The translations under genes and the position numbers were made by a program. From SURF-32 sp964648365 (GTDB taxonomy: Bacteria > Planctomycetota > Phycisphaerae > UBA1845), in NCBI GenBank assembly GCA_964648365.1, contig CAZYLK010000003.1:1-64000 (forward strand): 64,000 nt of DNA, written 5' to 3'. Below, piece by piece: positions 1 through 7,214 of the stretch (position 1 is the first letter of the stretch; each line of letters starts with the position of its first letter). The notes under the pieces were generated by a model. It did not search any database, was not told where the DNA came from, and saw only the letters and a program-made list of their open reading frames with translations.

Positions 1-46
1 CACCGGTTTTCAACCGGTGAAGTGTGGCACCGGTTTGTAACCGGTG
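1..46. repeat. Palindromic repeat family A, two copies
   Basis: Two copies of a 19-base palindrome, CACCGGTTTTCAACCGGTG at 1-19 and CACCGGTTTGTAACCGGTG at 28-46. The flanking GTGG is conserved with other copies in the window (175-193, 1931-1949, 15239-15324, 21681-21699). The 7-base arms are invariant and the central bases vary, which suggests selection or amplification of a hairpin. No gene is seen in these bases. Confidence 0.85.
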
Positions 47-130
47 TCTTCCCATGTCCCGGCGGTGTGGAAGTCTGCCAGGCATCACGTGAGGTGATGC
101 CCGGCAACATACTGTGCTGCATGTTCTTTC

Positions 131-166
131 CGCATTCGCCATTCGCCATTCGCCATTCGCCATTAT
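131..166 (-). repeat. Heptad repeat (GAATGGC type) downstream of the imuA-like gene
   Basis: Read on the minus strand this is a tandem of 7-base units GAATGGC, ending at an AATAAT-type variant. It belongs to the same family as the arrays at 5826, 21727, 44948 and 45037. It lies about 50 bases past the end of the minus-strand imuA-like gene, with one family A palindrome between them. Confidence 0.75.
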
Positions 167-174
167 TAATGTGG

Positions 175-193
175 CACCGGTTTTCAACCGGTG
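175..193. repeat. Palindromic repeat family A
   Basis: A further CACCGGTTTTCAACCGGTG copy, between the end of the imuA-like gene at 217 and the heptad array. It could act as a 3' hairpin for that gene, but no U-tract follows it. Confidence 0.8.
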
Positions 194-216
194 TCTTCCC
201 TGATGGTGTGTGATGC

Positions 217-801
217 TCAGGCGCTGACCCGCTGCCGGACGATGTCACTTCTTCCATCCTCGGCGATGTCGCCTCTTCGACTCCGGGCGGCGTCAGCCGC
301 TCGATCGGCAGATACGGAAGGTACAGGCACAGGAATCGTTTCATCGCCCGCCTCGCTGTAGAGTTGAATCGGAATCGGATCCGGCGCGGGCGTCCCTTCC
401 CGAACTTTGATGAGCGTGACCTGATGTCCGCTTTCCCGTCCTTCGATCAACATGCGCACGGCCGCGAAGGTTTTCTGACAGCCGCGGGCCGGGCGCAGGA
501 TCAGCCCCAGCGTGCGGTTGCTGCGGGCCGCAAGCTGCAAACGCCGCGACATGGCCGGGTCCAGCCGCGGCAGCGCCGCCACCACCACACCCACCGCCGA
601 CGACCGCAGGCACTGATCCGTCGCCCATATCGCGTCGCGCAAGTTCCGCGGCCGCACGATCAAAAGCCGCCGCGGATCAACCCCCAGCGCGAACGCCGCC
701 GGTGGGTAGAAGTCGCCGGAGGAATCGATCAATACGATCAGGGAAGAAAGGGAGTAAGGGAGTGAGGGAGTAAGGGAGTGAGGGAAGAAAGAAGAGGGCG
801 G
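217..801 (-). CDS. imuA: ImuA/RecA-like DNA-repair protein, C-terminal part (adjoins assembly gap)
   Basis: This is the C-terminal half of an ImuA-like protein, a RecA-related accessory factor of the ImuA/ImuB/DnaE2 translesion mutasome. The frame opens straight out of the gap at 803. It reads through about 17 codons of Ser/Pro/Leu repeat, then LIVLIDSSGDFYPPAA, then an LLIVRPRN strand, the DAIWATDQCLRSSAV helix and RRLQLAARSN...LGLILRP, all in the order usual for planctomycete ImuA homologues. The frame differs by one base from the N-terminal part only because 100 N stand in for the real gap. The repeat reads the same amino acids on both sides (PPSSFFPHSLTPSLPYS), so the two parts are probably one gene. 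No imuB or dnaE2 is visible; both could lie beyond position 1. Confidence 0.75.
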   Translation of the reverse strand, partial: PPSSFFPHSLTPSLPYSLSSLIVLIDSSGDFYPPAAFALGVDPRRLLIVRPRNLRDAIWATDQCLRSSAVGVVVAALPRLDPAMSRRLQLAARSNRTLGLILRPARGCQKTFAAVRMLIEGRESGHQVTLIKVREGTPAPDPIPIQLYSEAGDETIPVPVPSVSADRAADAARSRRGDIAEDGRSDIVRQRVSA

Positions 802-1302
802 ANNNNNNNNNNNNNNNNNNNNNNNNNNNNNNNNNNNNNNNNNNNNNNNNNNNNNNNNNNNNNNNNNNNNNNNNNNNNNNNNNNNNNNNNNNNNNNNNNN
901 NNAGGAGTATGCGGAAGGGAGTAAGGGAGTGAGGGAGTAAGGGAGTGAGGGAAGAAAGAAGAGGGCGGAGCGGTCTTCTGAACTCCGACCTTTTCAGGAC
1001 GGGTGGCCGTGCTGTTGTGCGAAGAGCAGGAAGACAAGCTCTCCGAGTCTTCTCTTCCCTGACTCCCTGACTCCCTGACTCCCTTATTCCCTTTCTGCAG
1101 AGGAGTATGCGGAAGGGAGTAAGGGAGTGAGGGAGTAAGGGAGTGAGGGAAGAAAAAGAAAGATCGCCCGATTTTCTCATTTTCTGTTTCTAAGGATGCG
1201 AAACGATATTGCAAATCAGAAAAATTATCCCCTTTAGAAAAGCTGCTCCCCTCTTCTCTTCCCTCACTCCCTGACTCCCTGACTCCCTCACTCCCTTCTT
1301 TC
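733..1302 (-). repeat. Purine-rich minisatellite with 198-bp higher-order unit inside the imuA-like gene
   Basis: On the plus strand this is built from GGGAGTAAGGGAGTGA-type 8- and 9-base units. A larger unit from AGGAGTATGCGG to CTGCAG is complete at 903-1100 (198 bp, 66 codons). It begins again at 1101, and its end is present at 733-802, next to the gap. The encoded unit starts at about FFPHSLTPSLPYSLPHTP and ends at about KVGVQKTAPPSS. It is open in the minus frame of the host gene. The missing part of the copy at the gap would be about 131 bases if it equals 970-1100. Confidence 0.85.
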
Positions 1303-1880
1303 AGCGCTATCCCCATCGCCAGGCGCATCGCGCCCGCGCCGCTTTCCCTGTAGAGAATCTCGACCATCGTGCCGATCGGCAGGCCGTGGTGCGGCAGGGC
1401 GGCGTCGAGCGCCGGGTGCCCGGTGGACCAGACGGGCCGGCCGTCGAGGGGCGACCGGCCGGGGACGGACGGATACCCCTGAGCGAACATATCTGCACCG
1501 GCGCAGACACGTTCCTCGCCAGACGAATCGATCGCGAGCGTCTCTGCGGCCGACGAATGCCCGCCGGTGCATGAATACGAATCACCCGACAAATGCCTGC
1601 CGCCGGGGCGCGAGCGCGGATCGCCGGCGGATGAATGCTCGCCGGCAGACGTTCCTTCGATGGATGGATGCCCGGTCGACGAGTCCATGCGTGGCCCCGG
1701 CGTCCCTCCCTGGCCGCCGGCCGGCGGCTGAAACGACAGGACCGCCCCCCGGTTTTGCAGCATCCGCCGCAGCCGCGCCACCGTCGCGGTTCGGTCGGAC
1801 GATGCGTTCAATTCGCCGGATCGAGCGGGGACGTTCAGGTTCGGGTCCGCTGAAAGAGAGGCATTCGCGTCGCCGTTCAT
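738..1880 (-). CDS. imuA: ImuA/RecA-like DNA-repair protein, N-terminal part with repeat-encoded insert
   Basis: The start is the ATG at 1880, with GGGGAGG eight bases upstream; a longer frame to 1955 would begin inside a palindromic repeat. Residues 1-45 are polar, followed by a degenerate Gly/Ser/His stretch (GEHSSAGD, GGHSSAAE, GYPSVPG) to about residue 140. Then comes the RecA-like core: WSTGHPALDAALPHHGLPIG, TMVEILYRESGAGAMRLAMG. The normal protein would continue directly to the strand now found at 744-715, but here GIALKE is followed by about 185 residues encoded by the purine-rich repeat. The frame after the gap is unknown, so the stop at 738 is probably an artefact. The core match is clear; activity with this insert is uncertain. 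Confidence 0.72.
   Translation of the reverse strand: MNGDANASLSADPNLNVPARSGELNASSDRTATVARLRRMLQNRGAVLSFQPPAGGQGGTPGPRMDSSTGHPSIEGTSAGEHSSAGDPRSRPGGRHLSGDSYSCTGGHSSAAETLAIDSSGEERVCAGADMFAQGYPSVPGRSPLDGRPVWSTGHPALDAALPHHGLPIGTMVEILYRESGAGAMRLAMGIALKEGSEGVRESGSEGREEGSSFSKGDNFSDLQYRFASLETENEKIGRSFFFFPHSLTPSLPYSLPHTPLQKGNKGVRESGSQGREDSESLSSCSSHNSTATRPEKVGVQKTAPPSSFFPHSLTPSLPYSLPHTPXXXXXXXXXXXXXXXXXXXXXXXXXXXXXXXXXXRPLLSSLTPLLPHSLTPFLP
803..902. other. Assembly gap (100 N)
   Basis: Exactly 100 N inside the 198-bp tandem repeat, consistent with a fixed-size scaffold placeholder at an unresolved repeat. Confidence 0.98.
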
Positions 1881-1930
1881 GATCCTGACCTCCCCTGCGG
1901 GTATGGTCCGGGTGACACTCCGGCAGCCGC

Positions 1931-1949
1931 CACCGGTTGAAAACCGGTG
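1931..1949. repeat. Palindromic repeat family A upstream of the imuA-like gene
   Basis: CACCGGTTGAAAACCGGTG, about 50 bases upstream of the ATG at 1880, so it lies in the 5' region of that gene. Confidence 0.8.
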
Positions 1950-2200
1950 CCACATTCAGAGCCCCGGCATTCATGCCGGGGTCCACCGCCCGGGCCTTGG
2001 CCAACCCATCCAGATACCTAACATATGCCGAACTTTCGGCAAAGTCAAGCCGGCTCTTGAGCGGGTGACAGGCGTGAGACAGGCGTGCGGGTGTGGGCTT
2101 GTTGTGGACGGTCAGATGGAGGATCCGGTTGGTCGCCGGTTCGCAGACGTCGGGATGTGGTGTTCCGTGTCCCGCCATCCGGCAGGGCCGCGGGCGCGAT
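1950..2200. other. Intergenic stretch with a second palindrome type
   Basis: No gene was found here. A 20-base inverted repeat, CCCCGGCATTCATGCCGGGG, lies at 1962-1981. The moderately AT-richer bases around 2010-2045 could hold the imuA promoter, but no clear -35/-10 pair was identified. Confidence 0.5.
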
Positions 2201-2608
2201 TCAAATCATCTCACCCATCTTCCACCGCAGCCAGCCGCTGATCAGCATGGCCATCAGGGACAGCAGCGTCAGACCCCAGGGAAACGGGAACGTCTCGCCG
2301 GTGGCGGCGCAGAGGCCGGCGGCGACCAGCAGGATTGCGATGGGCATGGCGATGTACGTGACGGGTGAGAACAGGCCGCGGCGCTCCGCCATCCAGCCGG
2401 AAAACCAGCCGAACGCTCCGGCGACGACGGCATAGAGGGCGAACGGCGCCAGCAGCCGCCAGTCCCAGAACGCTTCCCCGGCGATCTGTGCCACCGACGC
2501 CAGCGCCGGGGCGCCGATGCGCACCGCGACGTAACCCAGGACGCCCAGCGCCACGCACGTCAGCCCGAGCAGGATCACGGAGTTGCGATGATATTGAGCG
2601 TCGTCCAC
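2201..2608 (-). CDS. Small four-helix membrane protein, tandem paralogue 2
   Basis: 135 residues with four hydrophobic segments: VILLGLTCVALGVLGYVAV, LAPFALYAVVAGAFGWF, YIAMPIAILLVAAGL and LTLLSLMAMLISGWL. It shares its plan and several motifs (xYHxxS near the N-terminus, WMAERRG before the third helix, a final SGxLRxK) with the neighbour at 2643-2999, so the two arose by tandem duplication. They lie in the same direction 34 bases apart and probably form one transcript. No known family is recognised; an inner-membrane protein of unknown role is the safest call. Confidence 0.7.
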   Translation of the reverse strand: MDDAQYHRNSVILLGLTCVALGVLGYVAVRIGAPALASVAQIAGEAFWDWRLLAPFALYAVVAGAFGWFSGWMAERRGLFSPVTYIAMPIAILLVAAGLCAATGETFPFPWGLTLLSLMAMLISGWLRWKMGEMI

Positions 2609-2642
2609 GGTGATGTCGCCGAATCGGGACAGGCGCTGACGG

Positions 2643-2999
2643 TCAGTCCATGACCACCTTAAGCCGCAGCATGCCGCTGGCGAGCATGACCAGCAGCAGC
2701 ACGAGCATCAATCCCCAGAACGAGGCCGGGACGACGCCCTGAGTGAGGCACAGGCCGGCCGTGACGCCCGTGGTCACAGTCGCCATGGCCGCGGAGACGA
2801 TGCCCGAGGACGCGCCGCGTCGCTCGGCCAGCCACCCGCCGACCCAGCCGAAGCCCGCCGCGGCCGACATCAGCGTCACCAGTCCGCGGGGCGCCTCGAG
2901 GTACTCCATCTGCATGACCGCGAAGCCGATCAGGCCCATCGCCGCGCTGGTCAGCAGCAGAAGCAGCATCGACTCCTGATGGTAGCGAGCTTCGTTCAC
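2643..2999 (-). CDS. Small four-helix membrane protein, tandem paralogue 1
   Basis: 118 residues from a GTG start at 2999, chosen because AGGGAG lies eight bases upstream and because VNEARYHQES then aligns with MDDAQYHRNS of the downstream paralogue. A TTG at 3038 would give a longer, unmatched N-terminus. There are four predicted helices, and GGWLAERRGAS precedes the third. Together with 2201-2608 it forms a two-gene membrane unit. Function unknown. Confidence 0.7.
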   Translation of the reverse strand: MNEARYHQESMLLLLLTSAAMGLIGFAVMQMEYLEAPRGLVTLMSAAAGFGWVGGWLAERRGASSGIVSAAMATVTTGVTAGLCLTQGVVPASFWGLMLVLLLVMLASGMLRLKVVMD

Positions 3000-3243
3000 G
3001 TCCGGACTCCCTGAGCCGCGACGAGGGTCGTTGCCCAATTATAGCGGGGATGCGGCAGATGAGCGCTCGGTGTCCTGAGGCGAGGTAACGCAGGTCAGGA
3101 TCGGCCGGGACGGAGCCGCCGGGCGACTCGGAGATGGTTGTCGGCATCCGCGGCTTCCCCCGCTCAATCCCTCCCGGTGAAGCTGATCCCGCAGCCGACC
3201 GATAATTGAGCAGAGACATCCGGTCGTCGACGCGGAGATCGCC

Positions 3244-4521
3244 ATGAGCACCCGGCCGCGGGTCAGTTTCGTCATCGCCACACACAATCGCTGCGAGATC
3301 CTCGCGCGCACCCTCCAAAACCTCGATCACTGCGGCCTGGCACGGGGCGAGTTTGAAGTGATCGTCGTGGACAACGCCTCGCAGGACGGCACAGCGGATG
3401 TCGTGCGGGCGAGGCCGGAGGCGCAATTCCTGCGCCTCAATCGCAACCTCGGAAGCTGTGCCAAGGCGATCGGCGCCGATAGGGCGGCCGCACCGCTGCT
3501 GGTGTTCCTCGACGACGATTCGTGGCCCACGGGCGATTCGATCGAACGGATGATCCGCCACTTCGATCGAGACGCACAGCTCGGGGCCGCGGGTTTCACG
3601 GTACACCTGCCCGACGGATCGGAGGAGTGCAGCGCGTTGCCGCACGTCTTCGTCGGTTGCGGCGTCGGCATTCGCGCCAAGGCGCTGCGTGCGGTGGGGG
3701 GGCTTGATCCGACGTTTTTTATGCAGGCGGAAGAATACGACCTGTCCTTCCGGCTCATGGCCGCGGGTTGGAACGTCGACGTGCTGTCCGACCTGGCCGT
3801 CAGGCACCAGAAGTCGGCTCAGGGCCGCGATCACGAACGCACGACCTATTACGACATCCGCAACAACCTCCGCGTCGTCGCGCGCTACCTGCCGCCGCCG
3901 TACCGCGGCGTCTATCAGAAAGACTGGCTGCAGCGCTACGGCTGGCTGGCGCAGGCGTCGGGTCAGATGGCGGCCTATCGACGCGGAGCCGTGGGGGGGC
4001 GCATTCGCGCATCGCTGGAGCGGGGGCGATTCGTGTCGCGGCGCCTGGGATCGGCGCAGCTTGAGAAGGTGTTCTGCTGGTCGTTCATCCGGCGGCGCAT
4101 GACGTGGCTGCGCGAGCAGGGGATTCGCACTGTGCTGCTCGCGGATCTGGGCAAGAACATTTACGCCTTCGTTCACGGCGCCCGCGAGGCGGGGCTGCGG
4201 ATCGCGGCGATTGCCGACGATCGCTTCGCGCGGCCGGGGCGGACGTATCGAGATGTCCGCGTGACACGCCTGGACGAAGCCCTTCGCGATTCGTTCGACG
4301 CCGTCGTCGTGAGCAACACGTCGTACGTTCACGCCGAGCGGCGCGCCGCCGATGTCGCATCGCGCACCAGCCGGGCGGTGTACCACTGGTTCCCGCGTCC
4401 GCCGCTGCTGTCCGAGGGTGAAGTGCTCGCGGCCGCGGACGTGCCGGTCGCGGACGTGCCCATGCGAAGTGCAGAGCGCGAAGTCGCGCTGGACTGGCCG
4501 TTGACGCCGGCGCCCGCGTGA
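3244..4521 (+). CDS. Family 2 glycosyltransferase with C-terminal nucleotide-binding-like domain
   Basis: 425 residues. The first ~240 are a GT-A fold: VSFVIATHNRCEILARTL at the N-terminus, VIVVDNASQDGT as the first nucleotide-binding strand, and LLVFLDDDSWP with the metal-binding acidic cluster, followed by GVGIRAKALRAVGGLDPTFF and EEYDLSFRL. This is the layout of GT2 enzymes of the rhamnosyltransferase kind. Residues ~290-390 (IRTVLLADLGKNIYAFV ... RIAAIADDRFA ... FDAVVVSNTSYVHAE) form an extra alpha/beta domain like those that sense or bind sugar nucleotides. The neighbouring genes make GDP-deoxysugar precursors, so a role in glycan or O-antigen assembly is likely. Acceptor and donor cannot be read from the sequence. 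Confidence 0.88.
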   Translation: MSTRPRVSFVIATHNRCEILARTLQNLDHCGLARGEFEVIVVDNASQDGTADVVRARPEAQFLRLNRNLGSCAKAIGADRAAAPLLVFLDDDSWPTGDSIERMIRHFDRDAQLGAAGFTVHLPDGSEECSALPHVFVGCGVGIRAKALRAVGGLDPTFFMQAEEYDLSFRLMAAGWNVDVLSDLAVRHQKSAQGRDHERTTYYDIRNNLRVVARYLPPPYRGVYQKDWLQRYGWLAQASGQMAAYRRGAVGGRIRASLERGRFVSRRLGSAQLEKVFCWSFIRRRMTWLREQGIRTVLLADLGKNIYAFVHGAREAGLRIAAIADDRFARPGRTYRDVRVTRLDEALRDSFDAVVVSNTSYVHAERRAADVASRTSRAVYHWFPRPPLLSEGEVLAAADVPVADVPMRSAEREVALDWPLTPAPA

Positions 4522-4626
4522 ACAAGCCGGAGACGACAGGAAGAGGCGACGCCGCGAAAGCGGACAATGCACGATCGAACGAATCGGATCGCTGCCGCCA
4601 GGATCAGCGACCAAAGGCTGTCACAC

Positions 4627-5820
4627 ATGAACAATCGCGACAACAAGGGCACGACCACCCGCCAGGACGCCACCGGCAACCGCCGCAAGGTGGCTCTGAT
4701 TACCGGGATCACCGGCCAGGACGGCTCCTACCTGTGCGAACTGCTGCTGGAGAAGGGCTACGAAGTCCACGGCGTCATGCGCCGGTCGTCCGTCTTTACC
4801 ACGCAGCGCATCGAACATCTGTATCAGGATCGCCACGAAACCGGCGTCCGGTTGCGGCTGCACTATGGCGATCTGCTGGACGCGATCGGCCTGCGCCGCA
4901 TCCTGACGACGACGCGGCCGACTGAGATCTACAACCTCGGCGCGCAGTCTCACGTGCGCACCAGTTTCGACCAGCCGATCTACACCGCCGAAGCGATCGC
5001 GATGGGCACGCTGAACCTGCTGGAAGCCGTGCGCGACTATCGCGACGCCTGCGGCGAGAACGTGCGCTTCTACCAGGCGTCCAGCAGCGAGATGTACGGC
5101 AAGGTGTGCGAGGTGCCGCAGAACGAGCACACGCCGTTCTATCCCCGCAGCCCCTATGCGTGTGCCAAGATTCACGCCTACTGGCAGGTCGTCAACTATC
5201 GCGAGGCGTATGGCCTGTATGCCTGCAACGGCATCCTGTTCAATCACGAATCGCCGCGCCGCGGCGAGACGTTCGTCACCCGCAAGATCACGCGGGCCGC
5301 GACCCGCATCAAGCTCGGCATGCAGGACCACCTCTACCTGGGCAACCTCGACGCCAAGCGCGACTGGGGCTACGCGGGCGACTACGTCGTGCCGATGTGG
5401 CTGATGCTCCAGCAGACGGACCCGGACGACTACGTCATCGCCACCGGCGAGACGCATTCCGTGCGGCAACTGCTCGACGTGGCCTTCGGCACCCTCGACC
5501 TGGACTGGAAGCAGTACGTCCGCATCGACAAGAGCTACCTGCGCCCGACGGAGGTGGATATTCTGCTCGGCGACGCGACCAAGGCGCGGGACATCCTGGG
5601 CTGGCGACCGACAGTGTCGTTCACCGAGTTGATCAGCATGATGCTCGACGCCGACATGGAACTCGCCCGACGCGAGAAGACGCTGCTCGACGCCGGCTAC
5701 GCCACGCCCGCCGGCTGGCACGCGGCCGAGTCCATCTACGAGCGCGACGCGGCGTTCAGCCGGCTGGCGGCCATGGAATACGACGAGATGCCGGTGACGC
5801 CGGGAGGGGCGATGTCGTGA
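4627..5820 (+). CDS. gmd: GDP-mannose 4,6-dehydratase
   Basis: 397 residues from the ATG at 4627. The enzyme turns GDP-D-mannose into GDP-4-keto-6-deoxymannose, the first committed step to GDP-L-fucose and related deoxysugars. It shows the Rossmann motif ALITGITGQDGSYL, the HGVMRRSS NADP-binding loop, the YNLGAQSHVRTSF segment, SSSEMYG with the catalytic Ser/Thr region, and the YPRSPYACAKIHAYW active-site Tyr-xxx-Lys. NHESPRRGETFVTRKITRA is diagnostic of Gmd rather than other epimerases. The length is slightly above the usual 340-375 because of a polar 20-residue N-terminus and a ~20-residue C-terminal extension. It is followed by a heptad repeat and then by the fcl-like gene in the same direction. 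Confidence 0.95.
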   Translation: MNNRDNKGTTTRQDATGNRRKVALITGITGQDGSYLCELLLEKGYEVHGVMRRSSVFTTQRIEHLYQDRHETGVRLRLHYGDLLDAIGLRRILTTTRPTEIYNLGAQSHVRTSFDQPIYTAEAIAMGTLNLLEAVRDYRDACGENVRFYQASSSEMYGKVCEVPQNEHTPFYPRSPYACAKIHAYWQVVNYREAYGLYACNGILFNHESPRRGETFVTRKITRAATRIKLGMQDHLYLGNLDAKRDWGYAGDYVVPMWLMLQQTDPDDYVIATGETHSVRQLLDVAFGTLDLDWKQYVRIDKSYLRPTEVDILLGDATKARDILGWRPTVSFTELISMMLDADMELARREKTLLDAGYATPAGWHAAESIYERDAAFSRLAAMEYDEMPVTPGGAMS

Positions 5821-5825
5821 GTTTT

Positions 5826-5861
5826 GAATAGCGAGTGTCGAATAGCGAATAACGAAATGAG
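5826..5861 (+). repeat. Heptad repeat (GAATARC type) at the end of gmd
   Basis: Units GAATAGC, GAGTGTC, GAATAGC, GAATAAC, GAAATGA follow the gmd stop codon by five bases on the sense strand. The run is AT-rich in an otherwise very GC-rich region and puts stop codons in more than one frame. Confidence 0.8.
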
Positions 5862-5948
5862 AACGCGGGGGAGCTGTTACCCTTGCTGGACGGATTGGCG
5901 TCGCGGCGAGAGGCACATGGTTTCGCACGGATTGAGTCTCTCCGGTTT

Positions 5949-6959
5949 ATGATCGACGGCGAACGCACAACCGATCCCTCGTATTGGAGCGGCAAGCGCG
6001 TCTGCGTGACGGGTGGGGCGGGGTTCGTCGGGCGACAGGTGTGCGCACAACTCGCACGCACCGCCGCGGCCGCGGTGGTCGTTCCACGTAGCGCTGAGTA
6101 CGACCTCACCGATCGCGATGCCGTCTCGCGGCTGTTCGATAACGCCGAGCCGGACATCGTCATCCACCTGGCGGCGGAAGTCGGCGGCATCGGCGCCAAT
6201 CGACGCCGCCCCGGCCGCTTCTTCTACGCCAACATGGCGATGGGCCTGCACCTGATCGAAGAATCCCGCATTCGCGGCGTCGAAAAGTTCGTCCAGGTCG
6301 GCACCGTCTGCGCCTATCCGAAGCATTGCCGGATACCCTTCCAGGAAGCCGACCTTTGGGACGGTTACCCGGAAGAAACCAACGCGCCCTACGGCGTCGC
6401 CAAGCGTTCGCTCGCGGTGATGCTCGATGCCTATCGCGCCGAGTACGGCCTGCGCGGCATCTTCCTCCTTCCCGTCAATCTCTACGGGCCGGGCGACAAC
6501 TTCGATCTCGACACGTCGCACGTGATCCCCGCCATGATTCGCAAGTTCGTCGAGGCGGCCGACACCGGCGCGCCCGCCGTCGAATGCTGGGGATCGGGAA
6601 CGGTCAGCCGCGAGTTTCTCTACGTCGACGACGCGGCGCGAGGGATTCTGACGGCCGCGGTCGGCTACGACGCGTCCGAGCCGCTCAACCTCGGCACCGG
6701 ACGGGAGATCCGCATTGGCGAACTCGCGACCCTGATCGCCGAGATTGTGGGCTACCGGGGAGAGATCGTCTGGGATGCGCGCTACCCCGACGGGCAGCCG
6801 CGCCGGCAGTTGGACGTCTCACGGGCGGAGGCGCTGCTGGGATGGCGGGCGGAAGTGGATCTGGAGGAAGGTCTGCGACGCACGATCGACTGGTGGCGCG
6901 ACCAGTGCCGATCCGTCCCGCAGCCTTGCGCCTCGCACGGCTCAACCCGGTGCCACTAG
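5949..6959 (+). CDS. fcl: GDP-L-fucose synthase-like NAD-dependent epimerase/reductase
   Basis: 336 residues from the ATG at 5949; a TTG start at 5883 would add a poorly conserved stretch next to the repeat. The family epimerises and reduces GDP-4-keto-6-deoxymannose to GDP-L-fucose. Visible motifs are VTGGAGFVGRQV (NADP binding), YDLTDRDAV, IHLAAEVGGIGANRRRPGRF, VQVGTVCAYPKHC and APYGVAKRSL with the catalytic Tyr-xxx-Lys, then NLYGPGDNFD. It pairs with gmd directly upstream. The last ~12 residues and the TAG stop come from the start of palindromic family B (GGTGCCACTAGGTGCCACT), so the C-terminus looks remodelled by the repeat. A GDP-colitose-type or other deoxysugar product is possible. Confidence 0.88.
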   Translation: MIDGERTTDPSYWSGKRVCVTGGAGFVGRQVCAQLARTAAAAVVVPRSAEYDLTDRDAVSRLFDNAEPDIVIHLAAEVGGIGANRRRPGRFFYANMAMGLHLIEESRIRGVEKFVQVGTVCAYPKHCRIPFQEADLWDGYPEETNAPYGVAKRSLAVMLDAYRAEYGLRGIFLLPVNLYGPGDNFDLDTSHVIPAMIRKFVEAADTGAPAVECWGSGTVSREFLYVDDAARGILTAAVGYDASEPLNLGTGREIRIGELATLIAEIVGYRGEIVWDARYPDGQPRRQLDVSRAEALLGWRAEVDLEEGLRRTIDWWRDQCRSVPQPCASHGSTRCH

Positions 6960-6960
6960 G

Positions 6961-7200
6961 TGCCACTGCTCTTGAGCAGTGCCGCCGCTGCTCTGCTTGG
7001 TGCGACCGCTCCGAGTGGTGCCACTGCTCTTGAGCAGTGCCGCCNNNNNNNNNNNNNNNNNNNNNNNNNNNNNNNNNNNNNNNNNNNNNNNNNNNNNNNN
7101 NNNNNNNNNNNNNNNNNNNNNNNNNNNNNNNNNNNNNNNNNNNNGCTCTGCTTGGTGCGACCGCTCCGAGTGGTGCCACTGCTCTTGAGCAGTGCCGCCG
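6961..7200. repeat. Palindromic repeat family B, tandem array with gap
   Basis: Three visible copies of the 16-base palindrome ACTGCTCTTGAGCAGT at 6965-6980, 7023-7038 and 7178-7193, inside a unit of about 58 bases that also contains the imperfect palindrome GCGACCGCTCCGAGTGGTGC. A 100-N gap splits the array. Relatives occur at 51107-51229. The stretch lies between the ends of two convergent genes. Confidence 0.85.
7045..7144. other. Assembly gap (100 N)
   Basis: Exactly 100 N inside tandem palindromic family B. The number of repeat copies is therefore unknown. Confidence 0.98.
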
Positions 7201-7214
7201 CTGCGCAAAGCCGG

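Noticed and set aside
22..213. Short frame across the repeats at the window start
   Set aside because: It is a translation of palindromes and heptads (WHRFSTG repeats), not a protein.
6961..7200. CRISPR array
   Set aside because: The units are tandem with no unique spacers, and no cas gene is present.
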